Assembly: GCF_023715525.1 (NCBI RefSeq)
Contig: NZ_JAMBOG010000011.1
Location: 55,359 to 119,358, forward strand
Length of the DNA: 64,000 nucleotides
From: Kocuria rosea
GTDB taxonomy: Bacteria; Actinomycetota; Actinomycetes; Actinomycetales; Micrococcaceae
Direction: 5' to 3'
Shown here: positions 1 through 10,606 of the stretch, in pieces
How positions within the stretch are numbered: position 1 is the first letter of the stretch
Layout of the letters: every line of letters starts with the position of its first letter
Translations under genes and position numbers: made by a program
Notes under the pieces: model-generated
Told to the model about the DNA's origin: nothing
Databases searched by the model: none
What the model saw: the letters and a program-made list of their open reading frames with translations, nothing else

Positions 1-83
1 GCGCCCCATTCATCACGGGTGCCGATGATCAAGGGTCGGAAAACATCACTTTATCCAACCTGAGACGTGGAGCATAGTAGGGC

Positions 84-89
84 TACAGT
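84..89 (+). promoter_or_regulatory. Candidate -10 box of the permease gene
   Basis: TACAGT fits the actinobacterial TANNNT -10 consensus and lies 35 bases before the permease start, leaving a short leader that contains the GGAG ribosome site. No convincing -35 box is seen. Confidence 0.35.
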
Positions 90-124
90 CGGGGCTTTCC
101 ATCCAAACCCACGGAGAACCACTC

Positions 125-1576
125 ATGAGCGCACAGAATCCCAAGTCCGTCCTGCGGCGGATGCCCGTCGACCTCGTCGAGGAGGAGAGCAAGCACGGAG
201 TGCTGAACAAGAGCCTGGGGCTGTGGCAGCTCACGGCCATTGGCGTCGGCGGCATCATCGGCGTCGGCATCTTCTCCCTGGCCGGGCTCGTGGCCCACGG
301 CGATCCGGACAACCCCGGCGTCGGCCCCGCGGTCCTGATCTCCTTCCTGATCGCCGGCCTGGCCTCCGCCGCCGCCGCGCTGTCCTACGCCGAGTTCGCG
401 GGCATGATCCCCCGCGCCGGGTCGGCCTACACCTACGGGTTCGTGGCGTTGGGCGAGATCATCGGCTGGTTCATCGGCTGGGACCTGCTGCTGGAGTACA
501 TCGCCATCGTCGCCGTCGTGGCCATCGGCATCTCCGGCTACGTCGAGGCGTTCCTGTCGGGCTTCGGCCTCGAGCTGCCCGTGTGGATGACCTCCACCCC
601 CGACGAGGGCCAGGGCGGGATCATCAACCTCCCCGCCATCCTGATCTGCCTGCTCGTGACGTTCATCCTCAGCCGCGGCACCAAGACCTTCGGCCGCTTC
701 GAGCTGATCGCGGTGGGCATCAAGATCCTGCTGATCCTGTTCATCATCGGGCTGGGCGTGTTCTACATCAACACGGGCAACTACAACCCGTTCATGCCCA
801 CCGGGTTCGGCCCCGTGGTCACCGGGGCGGCGACCGTGTTCTTCGCGGTCTTCGGCTACGACGCCATGAGCACCGCCGCCGAGGAGGCCGAGGACGGCAA
901 GAAGCACATGCCCAAGGCGATCATCCTCTCGCTGATCATCGCGATGATCCTCTACGTCGCCGCCACCCTGGTGCTGACCGGGATGCAGAACTACCGGGAG
1001 ATCGACCCCGAGGCCGGCTTCGCCTCGGCGTTCTCCAGCGTGGGCCTGCCGGTGATCGCGACCATCATCTCGGTGTTCGCGGTGCTGTCGATCCTCACCG
1101 TGATGCTGACCTTCCTGCTGGGGGTGACCCGCGTGTGGTTCTCCATGAGCCGCGACGGCCTGCTGCCCGGCTGGTTCGCCCACACCGACCGCAACGGCAC
1201 TCCGCAGCGCGTCACCTGGATTGCGGGGGTGGGTTCGGCGCTGCTGGCCGGGGTCTTCCCCATCCGGGCCGTGGCCGATTTGACCAACATCGGCATCCTC
1301 TCGGCGTTCGTCGTCGTGTGCGTCTCGGTGATCCTCTTCCGCTACACCCGTCCCGACACCCCGCGCACGTTCCGGCTGCCGCTGATGCCCTTTGTGCCCG
1401 CCTTCGGCGTGCTGGCCTCGCTGTTCCTGATGTTTCAGCTGCACTGGGAGACCTGGGTCCGCTTCGGGGTGTGGCTGCTGATCGGGCTGGCCATCTACTT
1501 CTTCTACGGGCGCCGGCACTCGGTGCTCAACCCCGACAGCCCCAACTACCAGCACGACCTCGCCTCGCGCGGCTGA
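125..1576 (+). CDS. APC-family amino acid permease
   Basis: Inner-membrane amino acid transporter of 483 residues, the normal size for the APC superfamily, with about twelve hydrophobic segments. The first membrane helix carries the family signature GVGGIIGVGIF at about residues 39-49, the unwound substrate-binding segment. The stretch FGYDAMSTAAEE at about 242-253 resembles the cationic amino acid transporter (CAT) branch, so basic amino acids are plausible substrates, but specificity cannot be read from sequence. The ATG is preceded by GGAG at a normal distance. It is a single gene closed by a strong hairpin at 1605-1633. Confidence 0.9.
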   Translation: MSAQNPKSVLRRMPVDLVEEESKHGVLNKSLGLWQLTAIGVGGIIGVGIFSLAGLVAHGDPDNPGVGPAVLISFLIAGLASAAAALSYAEFAGMIPRAGSAYTYGFVALGEIIGWFIGWDLLLEYIAIVAVVAIGISGYVEAFLSGFGLELPVWMTSTPDEGQGGIINLPAILICLLVTFILSRGTKTFGRFELIAVGIKILLILFIIGLGVFYINTGNYNPFMPTGFGPVVTGAATVFFAVFGYDAMSTAAEEAEDGKKHMPKAIILSLIIAMILYVAATLVLTGMQNYREIDPEAGFASAFSSVGLPVIATIISVFAVLSILTVMLTFLLGVTRVWFSMSRDGLLPGWFAHTDRNGTPQRVTWIAGVGSALLAGVFPIRAVADLTNIGILSAFVVVCVSVILFRYTRPDTPRTFRLPLMPFVPAFGVLASLFLMFQLHWETWVRFGVWLLIGLAIYFFYGRRHSVLNPDSPNYQHDLASRG

Positions 1577-1604
1577 TCCGCCCCAGCCCGCCCGACCCGG
1601 GCTA

Positions 1605-1633
1605 CGGCCCGGCGCACCCCGTGCGCCGGGCCG
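1605..1633. terminator. Bidirectional hairpin terminator
   Basis: A perfect 13-bp stem (CGGCCCGGCGCAC with GTGCGCCGGGCCG) around a CCC loop lies between the convergent permease and prepilin peptidase genes. No clear T-tract follows, as is common in high-GC actinobacteria. Confidence 0.7.
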
Positions 1634-1662
1634 CGGCCGTCCCCGCGACGCCGCCGCCGCGC

Positions 1663-2190
1663 TCACCGCACCAGCAGCAGCACCCCGAACGCTCCCGCGA
1701 GCATGGCCGGGCCGAAGGCCACCCGGGAGTCCGGGCCCGCCCGCCGCAGGGCCAGCAGCACGGCCGCCGCCAGCCCGCCCACGACGAAACCGGCCAGGGC
1801 GCCGAGCACGGCGTGCCCCACGGAGACGAAGCCCAGGCACAGGCCCAGCAGCCCGGAGAGCCGCACGTCGCCCATCCCCAGCCCGGCGGGGTGCAGCACC
1901 CGCAGCAGGACGTAGGTCCCGCCCACGAGCACCAGTCCCCACAGCATCCACAGCACCCGCACCGGCTGCCCGCCCAGCAGGGCGCCCGCCCCCAGCAGCG
2001 CCCCGCACACGGGGTAGAGCGGGCGGACCACCCGGCCCGGGAGCAGGTGCTCCCGCACGTCCACCGCCCACAGCCACGCGCCCGCGACCGCCAGCACCAC
2101 GAAGCCCGCCGCCGCGAGAACCCCGGCGGCCCACCCGGCGGCGTCCCCGCGGGCGAACTGCTCGCTCAGGAAGGCCGTCACACCCGGCAT
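1663..2190 (-). CDS. A24 family prepilin peptidase, minimal form
   Basis: Polytopic membrane aspartyl protease of 175 residues. It contains only the catalytic core, without the N-terminal methylase domain of classical PilD. The two catalytic aspartates are visible: one in AVDVREHLLP (about residue 44), the other in the GxGD motif GMGDVRLSG (about residue 108). The C-terminal FGPAM motif also fits the family. It would cleave prepilin-type leaders of Tad or Flp pilins, or of competence pseudopilins. No pilin genes lie in this window, so its substrate is elsewhere. Confidence 0.85.
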   Translation of the reverse strand: MPGVTAFLSEQFARGDAAGWAAGVLAAAGFVVLAVAGAWLWAVDVREHLLPGRVVRPLYPVCGALLGAGALLGGQPVRVLWMLWGLVLVGGTYVLLRVLHPAGLGMGDVRLSGLLGLCLGFVSVGHAVLGALAGFVVGGLAAAVLLALRRAGPDSRVAFGPAMLAGAFGVLLLVR

Positions 2191-2239
2191 CGTAGCGGCC
2201 GCGGCCGCCGCGGCGCCCTTCCGCGCCCGGTCCTGGGGA

Positions 2240-2268
2240 GGCCGCCGGCGCAGTGCCCGCCGGCGGCC
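2240..2268 (-). terminator. Hairpin terminator downstream of phoH
   Basis: A 10-bp perfect stem GGCCGCCGGC with GCCGGCGGCC and a 9-base loop lies 13 bases beyond the phoH stop codon. Confidence 0.6.
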
Positions 2269-2280
2269 CCCGGCCCGCGC

Positions 2281-3660
2281 TCAGCCGTCCAGGTCGCCCA
2301 GCACCTCCGTGACGAGGGCCGCGATCGGCGAGCGCTCGGACCGCGTGAGCGTGACGTGCCCGAACAGGGGGTGGCCCTTGAGCGCCTCAACCACGGCGGT
2401 CACGCCGTCGTGGCGGCCGACCCGCAGGTTGTCGCGCTGGGCGACGTCGTGGGTCATGACGACCTTCGAGTTCTGCCCGATCCGGGACAGGACGGTGAGT
2501 AGCACGTTCTTCTCCAGCGACTGCGCCTCGTCGACGATCACGAACGCGTCGTGCAGGGACCGGCCGCGGATGTGGGTCAGCGGCAACACCTCAAGCATCC
2601 CGCGGTCGAGCACCTCCGCGACGACCTCCTGCGAGACGAGCGCGCCCAGGGTGTCGAAGACCGCCTGTCCCCAGGGGTTCATCTTCTCCTCCTCGGAGCC
2701 CGGCAGGTAGCCGAGCTCCTGCCCGCCCACCGCGTAGAGGGGCCGGAAGACCATGACCTTGCGGTGCTCGCGGCGCTCCATGACCGTCTCGAGGCCCGCG
2801 CACAGGGCGAGCGCGGACTTGCCCGTGCCGGCGCGCCCGCCCAGCGACACGATGCCTACCTCGGGGTCGAGCAGCAGGTCGATCGCGAGCCGCTGCTCGG
2901 CGGAGCGGCCGTTGACGCCGAAGACGTCCCGGTCCCCGCGCACGATCCGCGACCGGCCGTCCGCGCGCACCCGGGCCAGGGCGTTGCCGCGCACCGAGTG
3001 CAGGGTCAGGCCCGTGTTCGCGGGCATCCGCTCCGTGCCGGGCACCGGGACGGGCTCGCCGTCGTAGAGGCGGGCGACGACCTCGTCGTCCACGTCGAGC
3101 TCCGCGGTGCCGGACCACTCGACGTCCGAGCCGACCCACTCGGCCCGGTACTCATCGGCCTCCAGGCCCAGGGCGGAGGCCTTCACCCGCATGGGCAAGT
3201 CCTTGGACACGACGCACACGTCCCTGCCCCCGTTGGCGAGGTTCAGGGCCACGGACAGGATCCGGGAGTCGTTGTCCTTGAGCCGGAAGCTCACCGGCAG
3301 CACGGAGTCCGAGGAGTGGTTGAGCTCGACGACGAGGCTGCCGCCCTCCTCCCCGATCGGCACCGGCCGGTTGAGCCCGTGGTGCTCCAGGCGCAGGTCG
3401 TCCAGCAGCCGCAGCGCCTGGCGGGCGAAGTAGCCGAGCTCGGGGTCGTGGCGCTTGCCCTCCAGCTCGGTGATGACGACGACGGGCAGCACGACCTCGT
3501 GCTCGGCGAAGCGCAGGATCGCCCGGGGGTCGGAGAGCAGGACCGACGTGTCGATCACGTAGGAGCGCACCCCGGTGCGGGGTTCGGCGTCCGCGCTGAC
3601 CTCGGCGCCCAGGGGGGAGGCGATGTCGACGATGCGCTCCGGGTTCTTCGAGATGCTCAT
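2281..3660 (-). CDS. PhoH family protein with N-terminal PIN domain (PhoH2 type)
   Basis: Predicted cytosolic 459-residue fusion of a PIN ribonuclease domain and a PhoH-type P-loop ATPase, an arrangement that in actinobacteria is a PhoH2-like RNA helicase/RNase. The PIN domain begins around IDTSVLL (Asp at about 37). The ATPase half has Walker [11 protein letters not shown] and Walker [12 protein letters not shown] at 3660 is chosen because the protein then begins directly with [10 protein letters not shown]; a longer in-frame reading to 3717 adds only an Arg/Gly-rich stretch. It is expressed alone, with a hairpin after its stop. Confidence 0.88.
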   Translation of the reverse strand: MSISKNPERIVDIASPLGAEVSADAEPRTGVRSYVIDTSVLLSDPRAILRFAEHEVVLPVVVITELEGKRHDPELGYFARQALRLLDDLRLEHHGLNRPVPIGEEGGSLVVELNHSSDSVLPVSFRLKDNDSRILSVALNLANGGRDVCVVSKDLPMRVKASALGLEADEYRAEWVGSDVEWSGTAELDVDDEVVARLYDGEPVPVPGTERMPANTGLTLHSVRGNALARVRADGRSRIVRGDRDVFGVNGRSAEQRLAIDLLLDPEVGIVSLGGRAGTGKSALALCAGLETVMERREHRKVMVFRPLYAVGGQELGYLPGSEEEKMNPWGQAVFDTLGALVSQEVVAEVLDRGMLEVLPLTHIRGRSLHDAFVIVDEAQSLEKNVLLTVLSRIGQNSKVVMTHDVAQRDNLRVGRHDGVTAVVEALKGHPLFGHVTLTRSERSPIAALVTEVLGDLDG

Positions 3661-3789
3661 GGCGGCCCTTCCGACTCGGTCCGGCGGGCGGCGTCCTCGC
3701 CGTCCGCCTGAGGCCAACGTACGCAGACGGGACCCGCCGCGCGAGGGGAAACGGCGAACAGCGGGGAAATTGGCCGTGACCTGAGAGGG

Positions 3790-4551
3790 TCAGCCGCCGA
3801 AGCGGCGCTGCCGGGAGGCGTAGTCGCGCAGGGCCCGCAGGAAGTCGACCCGGCGGAAGGCCGGCCACAGGGCCTCGCAGAAGTAGTACTCGCTGTAGGC
3901 GGACTGCCACATCAGGAAGCCCGAGAGCCGCTGCTCCCCGGAGGTGCGGATCAGCAGATCCGGGTCCGGCTGGCCGCGGGTGTAGAGGTGCTGGGCGATG
4001 TCCTCGACCGACAGGCCCTGCGCGAGCTCCCGCAGGTCGGCGCCGGCGTCGAGGGCGTCGGTGAGGACCTCCCGGACGGCGTCGACGATCTCCTGGCGGC
4101 CCCCGTAGCCGACCGCGATGTTCAGGTGCGGGCCGGGATTGTCCGCCGTCCGGGCGGTGAGCTCGGCGAGGCGCGCGGCGAGCTGCGGGGGCAGCAGCTC
4201 GAGGGCCCCGACCGGCTGGACCCGGTACACGCCGGTCTCGGTGAGCGTGTCCATGAGGTCGGAGATGATCTCGAGCAGCGGCTCCAGTTCCGCGGCCGGG
4301 CGCTTGAGGTTCTCGGTCGAGAGGATGTAGAGGGTGACCACCTCGATGTCGAGCTCCCGGCACCAGCCCAGGAACTCCACGATCTTCTGGGCGCCCGCCG
4401 CGTGCCCGGCCGCGGTGGTCGTGCCGCACTGCCGGGCCCACCGGCGGTTGCCGTCGACGAGCACCCCGACGTGCTTGGGCAGGGTCCGCGGGTCGAGGCC
4501 GGCGGCGAGACGGCGCTCGTAGAACCGGTAGAGCGGATGCGGCTTCGCCAT
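3790..4551 (-). CDS. Isoprenyl (polyprenyl diphosphate) synthase, UppS family
   Basis: Cytosolic cis-prenyltransferase of 253 residues that condenses isopentenyl diphosphate with an allylic primer, in actinobacteria giving decaprenyl or shorter Z-polyprenyl carriers for cell-wall synthesis. The hallmark VLVDGNRRWAR (catalytic Asp at about 33) is near the N terminus, and the C-terminal signature DLLIRTSGEQRLSGF is intact, followed by SEYYF. The start is the ATG of MAKPHPLYRF; an upstream in-frame reading has no family similarity. Actinobacteria often have two such enzymes, so whether this makes the major carrier is undecided. Confidence 0.92.
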   Translation of the reverse strand: MAKPHPLYRFYERRLAAGLDPRTLPKHVGVLVDGNRRWARQCGTTTAAGHAAGAQKIVEFLGWCRELDIEVVTLYILSTENLKRPAAELEPLLEIISDLMDTLTETGVYRVQPVGALELLPPQLAARLAELTARTADNPGPHLNIAVGYGGRQEIVDAVREVLTDALDAGADLRELAQGLSVEDIAQHLYTRGQPDPDLLIRTSGEQRLSGFLMWQSAYSEYYFCEALWPAFRRVDFLRALRDYASRQRRFGG

Positions 4552-4713
4552 CCGTGGTTCCTCCCGTGCTGTCGGTGGTGGGGGCGTGGTCCCCGGCGCC
4601 GGGGCCGGCGGGGGCACGGCGTCCAGCGGGCGGTCGGGGACCTCTCCTAAACTACCCGGTGGACGGTGCGGAGGACTGACACCGGGCGCAGGCACAGGAG
4701 GCGGGCGGGCACC

Positions 4714-5413
4714 ATGGAGCGCAGGCAGGGCACGGTCGGGCGGGCGGTCGAGCACCTCGAGGGCGCCGTCGAGCAGCGGATCGAGGACTTCCTCGAGCGC
4801 AAGCCCGCCTGGCGGGGATGGATCCACGCCAGCTTCACGCCCGTCGTCGTCGTCCTGGGCCTCGTGGCGATCCTCGTCGCCCCGACCACGGAGCTGCGCC
4901 TCGCGGCCGCCGTGTACGGCGTGACGGGGATCCTGCTCTTCGGCGTGTCGGCCATCTACCACCGCGCCTACTGGCCGCGGCGGCTGCACATGGTGCTGCG
5001 CCGGATGGACCACTCGAACATCGCCCTGCTGATCGCCGGGACCTACACCCCGCTGGCGGTCGCGCTGCTGTCCCCGGGACAGTCCCGGGTGCTGCTGACC
5101 GTGATCTGGGCCTGCGCCGCGGGCCTCGTGCTGTTCCGCCTGCTGTGGACCCTCGCGCCCCGCTGGCTCTACACCCCCCTGTACGTGGTGATGGGCTGCC
5201 TCGCGGTCGGCTACCTCCCCCAGTTCTGGCAGGCCAGCCCCGCGGCGGCCGTGCTGACCGCCGCCGGCGGCGCCGCCTACATCGCCGGGGCGGTCGTCTA
5301 CGGCACGAAGCGGCCCCGCCTGCTGCCCGAGGTGTTCAGCTTCCACGAGGTCTTCCACGCCTGCACGGTCGTGGGCTTCCTCCTGCACTACGCGGCGATC
5401 CTGCAGGCGGTGC

Positions 5414-5424
<11 letters not shown>
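4714..5424 (+). CDS. Hemolysin III / PAQR-type membrane protein
   Basis: Integral membrane protein of about 236 residues with seven hydrophobic segments. The metal-site motifs of the hemolysin III/PAQR family are present: SAIYHRAYWP in the first third, MDHSNIALLIAGTYTP in the middle and HEVFHACTVVGF near the C terminus, supplying the conserved histidines and aspartate. ATG 4714 is preferred because AGGAGG lies upstream; an ATG at 4666 would add a basic tail. It is divergent from the prenyltransferase and its last codons overlap the end of the convergent DUF255 gene by 11 bases. Confidence 0.85.
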
Positions 5425-7573
<2,149 letters not shown>

Positions 7574-7632
7574 GGGGCGCTCCTTCGGGCTCGGGTCCTG
7601 CTCGCGGGCCCCCGGGGCGAGGGCCCCTCGTC

Positions 7633-8013
7633 TCAGCGCTGCCGGTCCCGCTCCTCGGGCCCGGCGGGTCCGGCCGCCTCGCCGGGTCCCGCCGGTGCAG
7701 CGGGCGGCGCCGGGGCGGCGGGGCCGGCGGGGGCCGGGCCCGCCCCGGCCCCCGCACGGCCGCCCAGCCCCTCCTCGGCGGCGCGGCGCTCGGCGTACTC
7801 CGCGCGGTAGCGCAGCCGCCGGTTGCGGCGGTTGAAGTCCAGGACGAGGAGGATCACGGCCACGGCGAGCAGCAGCGACATCAGGAACCCGACCAGCCCG
7901 GGCGTCACCTGGCTCGGGTCCAGGCCGGGCCGCAGGGTGCCCTCGTCGACGGGGTTCGGGGCGATCGCGGGCACCAGGGCCAGCAGGGTCATCGGGATCG
8001 GCACGGCGGTCAT
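7633..8013 (-). CDS. Small single-span membrane protein downstream of mca
   Basis: Protein of 126 residues: a short N-terminal extracytoplasmic part, one strong hydrophobic helix (LVGFLMSLLLAVAVILLVL, about residues 40-58), a basic cytoplasmic turn NRRNRRLRYR and an Ala/Pro/Gly-rich tail. The start is the ATG 8 bases after the mca stop, so the two genes are probably cotranscribed. A small membrane protein in this position is common beside mca in Micrococcaceae; function unknown. Confidence 0.7.
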   Translation of the reverse strand: MTAVPIPMTLLALVPAIAPNPVDEGTLRPGLDPSQVTPGLVGFLMSLLLAVAVILLVLDFNRRNRRLRYRAEYAERRAAEEGLGGRAGAGAGPAPAGPAAPAPPAAPAGPGEAAGPAGPEERDRQR

Positions 8014-8021
8014 CTCCTCGC

Positions 8022-8918
8022 TCAGCCCACGATCCCGGCGAACAGGTCGCTCTCCGGCAACTCGGTCGGCACCCGCGACTCGGCCAAGACGTAGTCCTCC
8101 CACGGCCAGACCTCCGCCTGCAGCTCGGCGGAGACGGCGAAGAACATCCCGTCCGGGGCGACCTGGGTGCGGTGGCTGCGCAGCGCCTCGTCGCGGTGCC
8201 CGAAGGTGTGGGGGCACTCGATCTTGGTGGTGGTGTCGTGGCGGGGCACCGGCGGGCGGTGGCCCTCGGGATCGCTCTCCTGCTGGGCCGCGAGCCGCGC
8301 GGCGTACGGGGACTGCAGGCCCCGCTCCTCGAGCGCCTCGTGCAGGGCGACGAACCGCTCCAGGTTGAACGCCCGGTCGTAGTAGAGCTTCAGCGGGGCC
8401 CAGGGCTCCCCCAGCCCCGGGTACTTCCCGGGATCCCCGGCGGCGCGGAACGCCTCCGCCGAGACGTGGTGCGTCTGGATGTGGTCGGGGTGCGGGTAGC
8501 CGCCGTTCTCGTCGTAGGTGAGGATCACGTGCGGGCGGAACTCGCGCACGAGCCGCACCAGTGGCGCCGCGGCCCGTTCCAGCGGCTGCAGGGCGAAGCA
8601 GCCCCAGGGCAGGGGCGGCAGCGGGTCCCCCTCCGGCAGGCCCGAGTCCATGAACCCGAGCCAGCGGTGCCGGATGCCGAGGGCGGCCGCCGCCTGCGCC
8701 ATCTCCAGCCGGCGCAGGCCGGTCAGGTCGCGCTCGGCGTACGGATGCCCCTCCATCTCGGCGTTGAGGATCGACCCCCGCTCCCCGCCGGTGCACGTGG
8801 CCACCATGACCTCGACCCCCTGCCGGACGTAGTGGGCCATGGTCGCGGCGCCCTTGCTCGACTCGTCGTCGGGGTGGGCGTGGACGGCCAGCAGACGCAT
8901 CTCTGACAGGGAGGTCAC
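8022..8918 (-). CDS. mca: Mycothiol S-conjugate amidase
   Basis: Zinc amidase of 298 residues in the LmbE/PIG-L fold that cleaves mycothiol S-conjugates to a mercapturic acid and GlcN-Ins, a detoxification step specific to mycothiol-producing actinobacteria. The metal-binding AHPDDESSKG is at the N terminus and the second cluster YPHPDHIQTHH in the middle. The GTG at 8918 is preferred because an AGAGGA ribosome site sits about 9 bases upstream; the ATG at 8900 lacks one. The divergent neighbour is the DUF4307 gene, the usual Micrococcaceae order. Confidence 0.92.
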   Translation of the reverse strand: MTSLSEMRLLAVHAHPDDESSKGAATMAHYVRQGVEVMVATCTGGERGSILNAEMEGHPYAERDLTGLRRLEMAQAAAALGIRHRWLGFMDSGLPEGDPLPPLPWGCFALQPLERAAAPLVRLVREFRPHVILTYDENGGYPHPDHIQTHHVSAEAFRAAGDPGKYPGLGEPWAPLKLYYDRAFNLERFVALHEALEERGLQSPYAARLAAQQESDPEGHRPPVPRHDTTTKIECPHTFGHRDEALRSHRTQVAPDGMFFAVSAELQAEVWPWEDYVLAESRVPTELPESDLFAGIVG

Positions 8919-9037
8919 TCGGGAGGTCCTCTCGGGAACGGACGGGGAGGTGGGGCACCGGCCGTAGGCACGGCCGCACACCATTTTACGCGTCCGCTCC
9001 TGCCCCCCGCGCCCGGGAGCCTCCCAGACGGCTCGGC

Positions 9038-9043
9038 TACAGT
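9038..9043 (+). promoter_or_regulatory. Candidate -10 box for the DUF4307 gene
   Basis: TACAGT matches TANNNT and lies about 60 bases before the GTG start of the DUF4307 gene, in the intergenic space divergent from mca. Confidence 0.35.
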
Positions 9044-9104
9044 GGACGGGCGGCTGCCGCCCCCGGCGGCCGCCCGTCGACGCTCCCGAGACCCGAGGCC
9101 CGCT

Positions 9105-9530
9105 GTGTCCACCGACTCCCCAGACCTGCTCCGGAACCGCTACGGGACCCCGGCCCGCCCCCGCCGGATCGGTCCGCGCGGCTGGCTCGGCATCACCCTG
9201 GCGGCGACCCTCGTCACCGCCGCGTTCGTGGCCTGGGTCGTCACCTCCGGCCGCGCGGAGCCCACCTTCAAGGACGTCAGCTTCCAAGTGGTCTCCGACG
9301 CCCGGGCCACGGCGGACTTCGACCTCACCAAGCGCCCCGAGGACGTCGTGACGTGCGCCGTCCGTGCCCTCAACGAGGACTACGCCGTGGTGGGGTGGAA
9401 GGAGGTGACCGTCGGGTCCGTGCCCCCGGAGCAGCTCGGCGACGGCGGGACCAGCTCCCACCGGGTGGCCCTGCGGACCACCAACCGCGCGACCACCGCC
9501 GTCGTCGACTCCTGCTGGGTCGAGGACTGA
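9105..9530 (+). CDS. DUF4307 family membrane-anchored protein
   Basis: Protein of 141 residues from a GTG start (VSTDSPDLLRNRYGTP). The NRYG segment, a single transmembrane helix (about 30-50) and a mainly beta extracytoplasmic domain ending in a Cys-containing strand (SCWVED) match the actinobacterial DUF4307 family, found between mca and greA. The reading from an ATG at 9042 would add a proline/arginine stretch unlike the family. Function unknown; the context suggests an envelope role. Confidence 0.8.
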   Translation: MSTDSPDLLRNRYGTPARPRRIGPRGWLGITLAATLVTAAFVAWVVTSGRAEPTFKDVSFQVVSDARATADFDLTKRPEDVVTCAVRALNEDYAVVGWKEVTVGSVPPEQLGDGGTSSHRVALRTTNRATTAVVDSCWVED

Positions 9531-9604
9531 TCGGGGCCGGACCGGCGGCGGAGCGGCTGTGACACATCACTCACGCTGCTTTGGGGTTGCCCCCCTGCCG
9601 TGCC

Positions 9605-9680
9605 TAGACTTGCCGACAGGACTCCCCGTCCCCGGCCCCGGCCGCCGTCCGCACGGACGGCCCGGCACCGGGGCGGGGTC
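9605..9680 (+). promoter_or_regulatory. greA promoter and hairpin in its leader
   Basis: TAGACT at 9605-9610 is a good -10 box. It is followed by a GC-rich hairpin with core stem CCGTCCG (9645-9651) and CGGACGG (9654-9660), extended by outer CCCCG/CGGGG pairs and a TCTTTG run. It resembles an intrinsic terminator placed about 120 bases before the greA start, either ending upstream transcription or attenuating greA. Confidence 0.45.
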
Positions 9681-9800
9681 TTTGCGTTCGCGGATCCCCG
9701 CACCGGACGACGGCGCCGCGCCGTCGCCCCGGCCCGCCGCCCACCGCCCCCGACGACCCGGGAGCGCCGCGGCGTCCCGCCCGCCCACCGAGGAGAGATT

Positions 9801-10304
9801 GTGACCAAGACCGACAAGCACAGCGCCTGGCTGACCCAGGAGGCCTTCGACCGCCTGAAGAAGGAGCTCGACTACATCTCCGGCCCGTACCGGCAGGAGA
9901 TCGTGGAGCGCATCGACCAGGCCCGCTCCGAGGGCGATCTCAAGGAGAACGGCGGCTACCACGCCGCCCGTGAGGAGCAGGGCAAGAACGAGGGCCGCAT
10001 CGCCCACCTGAAGGCGCTGCTCGAGAACGCGCACGTCGGCGAGGCGCCGGCCGACGACGGGGTCGTCGAGCCGGGAATGGTCGTCACGGCCGAAATCGCC
10101 GGGGAGCAGATGACCTTCCTCATCGGCTCCCGCGAGGTGGCCGAGGACCTGGCCGCGGGCAGCGACCTGGAGGTGTTCTCCGAGAAGTCCCCCATGGGCG
10201 CGGCGATCTCCGGGCACAAGGTCGGCGACGAGCTGGCCTACACCGCCCCCAACGGCCGGCAGATCCCGGTGCGGATCCTGGACGCCAAGCCGTTCCAGGG
10301 CTGA
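9801..10304 (+). CDS. greA: Transcription elongation factor GreA
   Basis: Cytosolic factor of 167 residues that stimulates cleavage of the nascent RNA 3' end in backtracked RNA polymerase. The N-terminal coiled coil carries the acidic tip segment ARSEGDLKENGGYHAAREEQ, in which the conserved D and E act in the polymerase secondary channel. The C-terminal FKBP-like domain ends with ISGHKVGDELAYTAPNG. The GTG start has an AGGAGAG ribosome site. The leader is about 190 bases and holds a strong hairpin. A small membrane ORF follows 7 bases later. Confidence 0.95.
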   Translation: MTKTDKHSAWLTQEAFDRLKKELDYISGPYRQEIVERIDQARSEGDLKENGGYHAAREEQGKNEGRIAHLKALLENAHVGEAPADDGVVEPGMVVTAEIAGEQMTFLIGSREVAEDLAAGSDLEVFSEKSPMGAAISGHKVGDELAYTAPNGRQIPVRILDAKPFQG

Positions 10305-10311
10305 GCCCGCC

Positions 10312-10521
10312 GTGACGTCCCACTGGCTGCGCACCCCCGGTCCCGGCACCCGCGTGATGCTCGTGGTCACCGCGGTGCTCGCGGTGGTCGCGGTGGCCCT
10401 GCACGTCGCCGGCTGGGGCGACCCGGCGGCGAGCGCCCCGGGCAGCCCGCGCAACATCGCCGTGTTCGCCACGTTCGTCAGCGGGTTCGTCACCTACCTG
10501 ACGGCGCGCGGCCGGCGCTGA
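10312..10521 (+). CDS. Small two-helix membrane protein
   Basis: A 69-residue protein from a GTG start 7 bases after the greA stop, so probably cotranscribed. Two hydrophobic segments (VMLVVTAVLAVVAVALHVAG and IAVFATFVSGFVTYL) are joined by a short Pro/Ser loop, and the C terminus is basic (TARGRR). Small membrane proteins in this place occur in related genomes; no function known to me. Confidence 0.65.
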   Translation: MTSHWLRTPGPGTRVMLVVTAVLAVVAVALHVAGWGDPAASAPGSPRNIAVFATFVSGFVTYLTARGRR

Positions 10522-10538
10522 GCGCCCGGCCCGCGCGC

Positions 10539-10581
10539 GACGGCGCCGGCCCCTCCCGCCCGGGAGAGGACCGGCGCCGTC
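10539..10581. terminator. Bidirectional terminator
   Basis: An 11-bp perfect stem GACGGCGCCGG with CCGGCGCCGTC around an inner CTCCC/GGGAG pairing, between the convergent small membrane gene and ilvA. Confidence 0.75.
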
Positions 10582-10606
10582 GTCGTCCGGCCCTCCCGCC
10601 CGGGGC

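Noticed and set aside
67..2502. 811-codon frame overlapping the permease, prepilin peptidase and phoH genes
   Set aside because: Arg/His/Pro-rich shadow frame of high-GC DNA; the other frames hold complete families with catalytic motifs.
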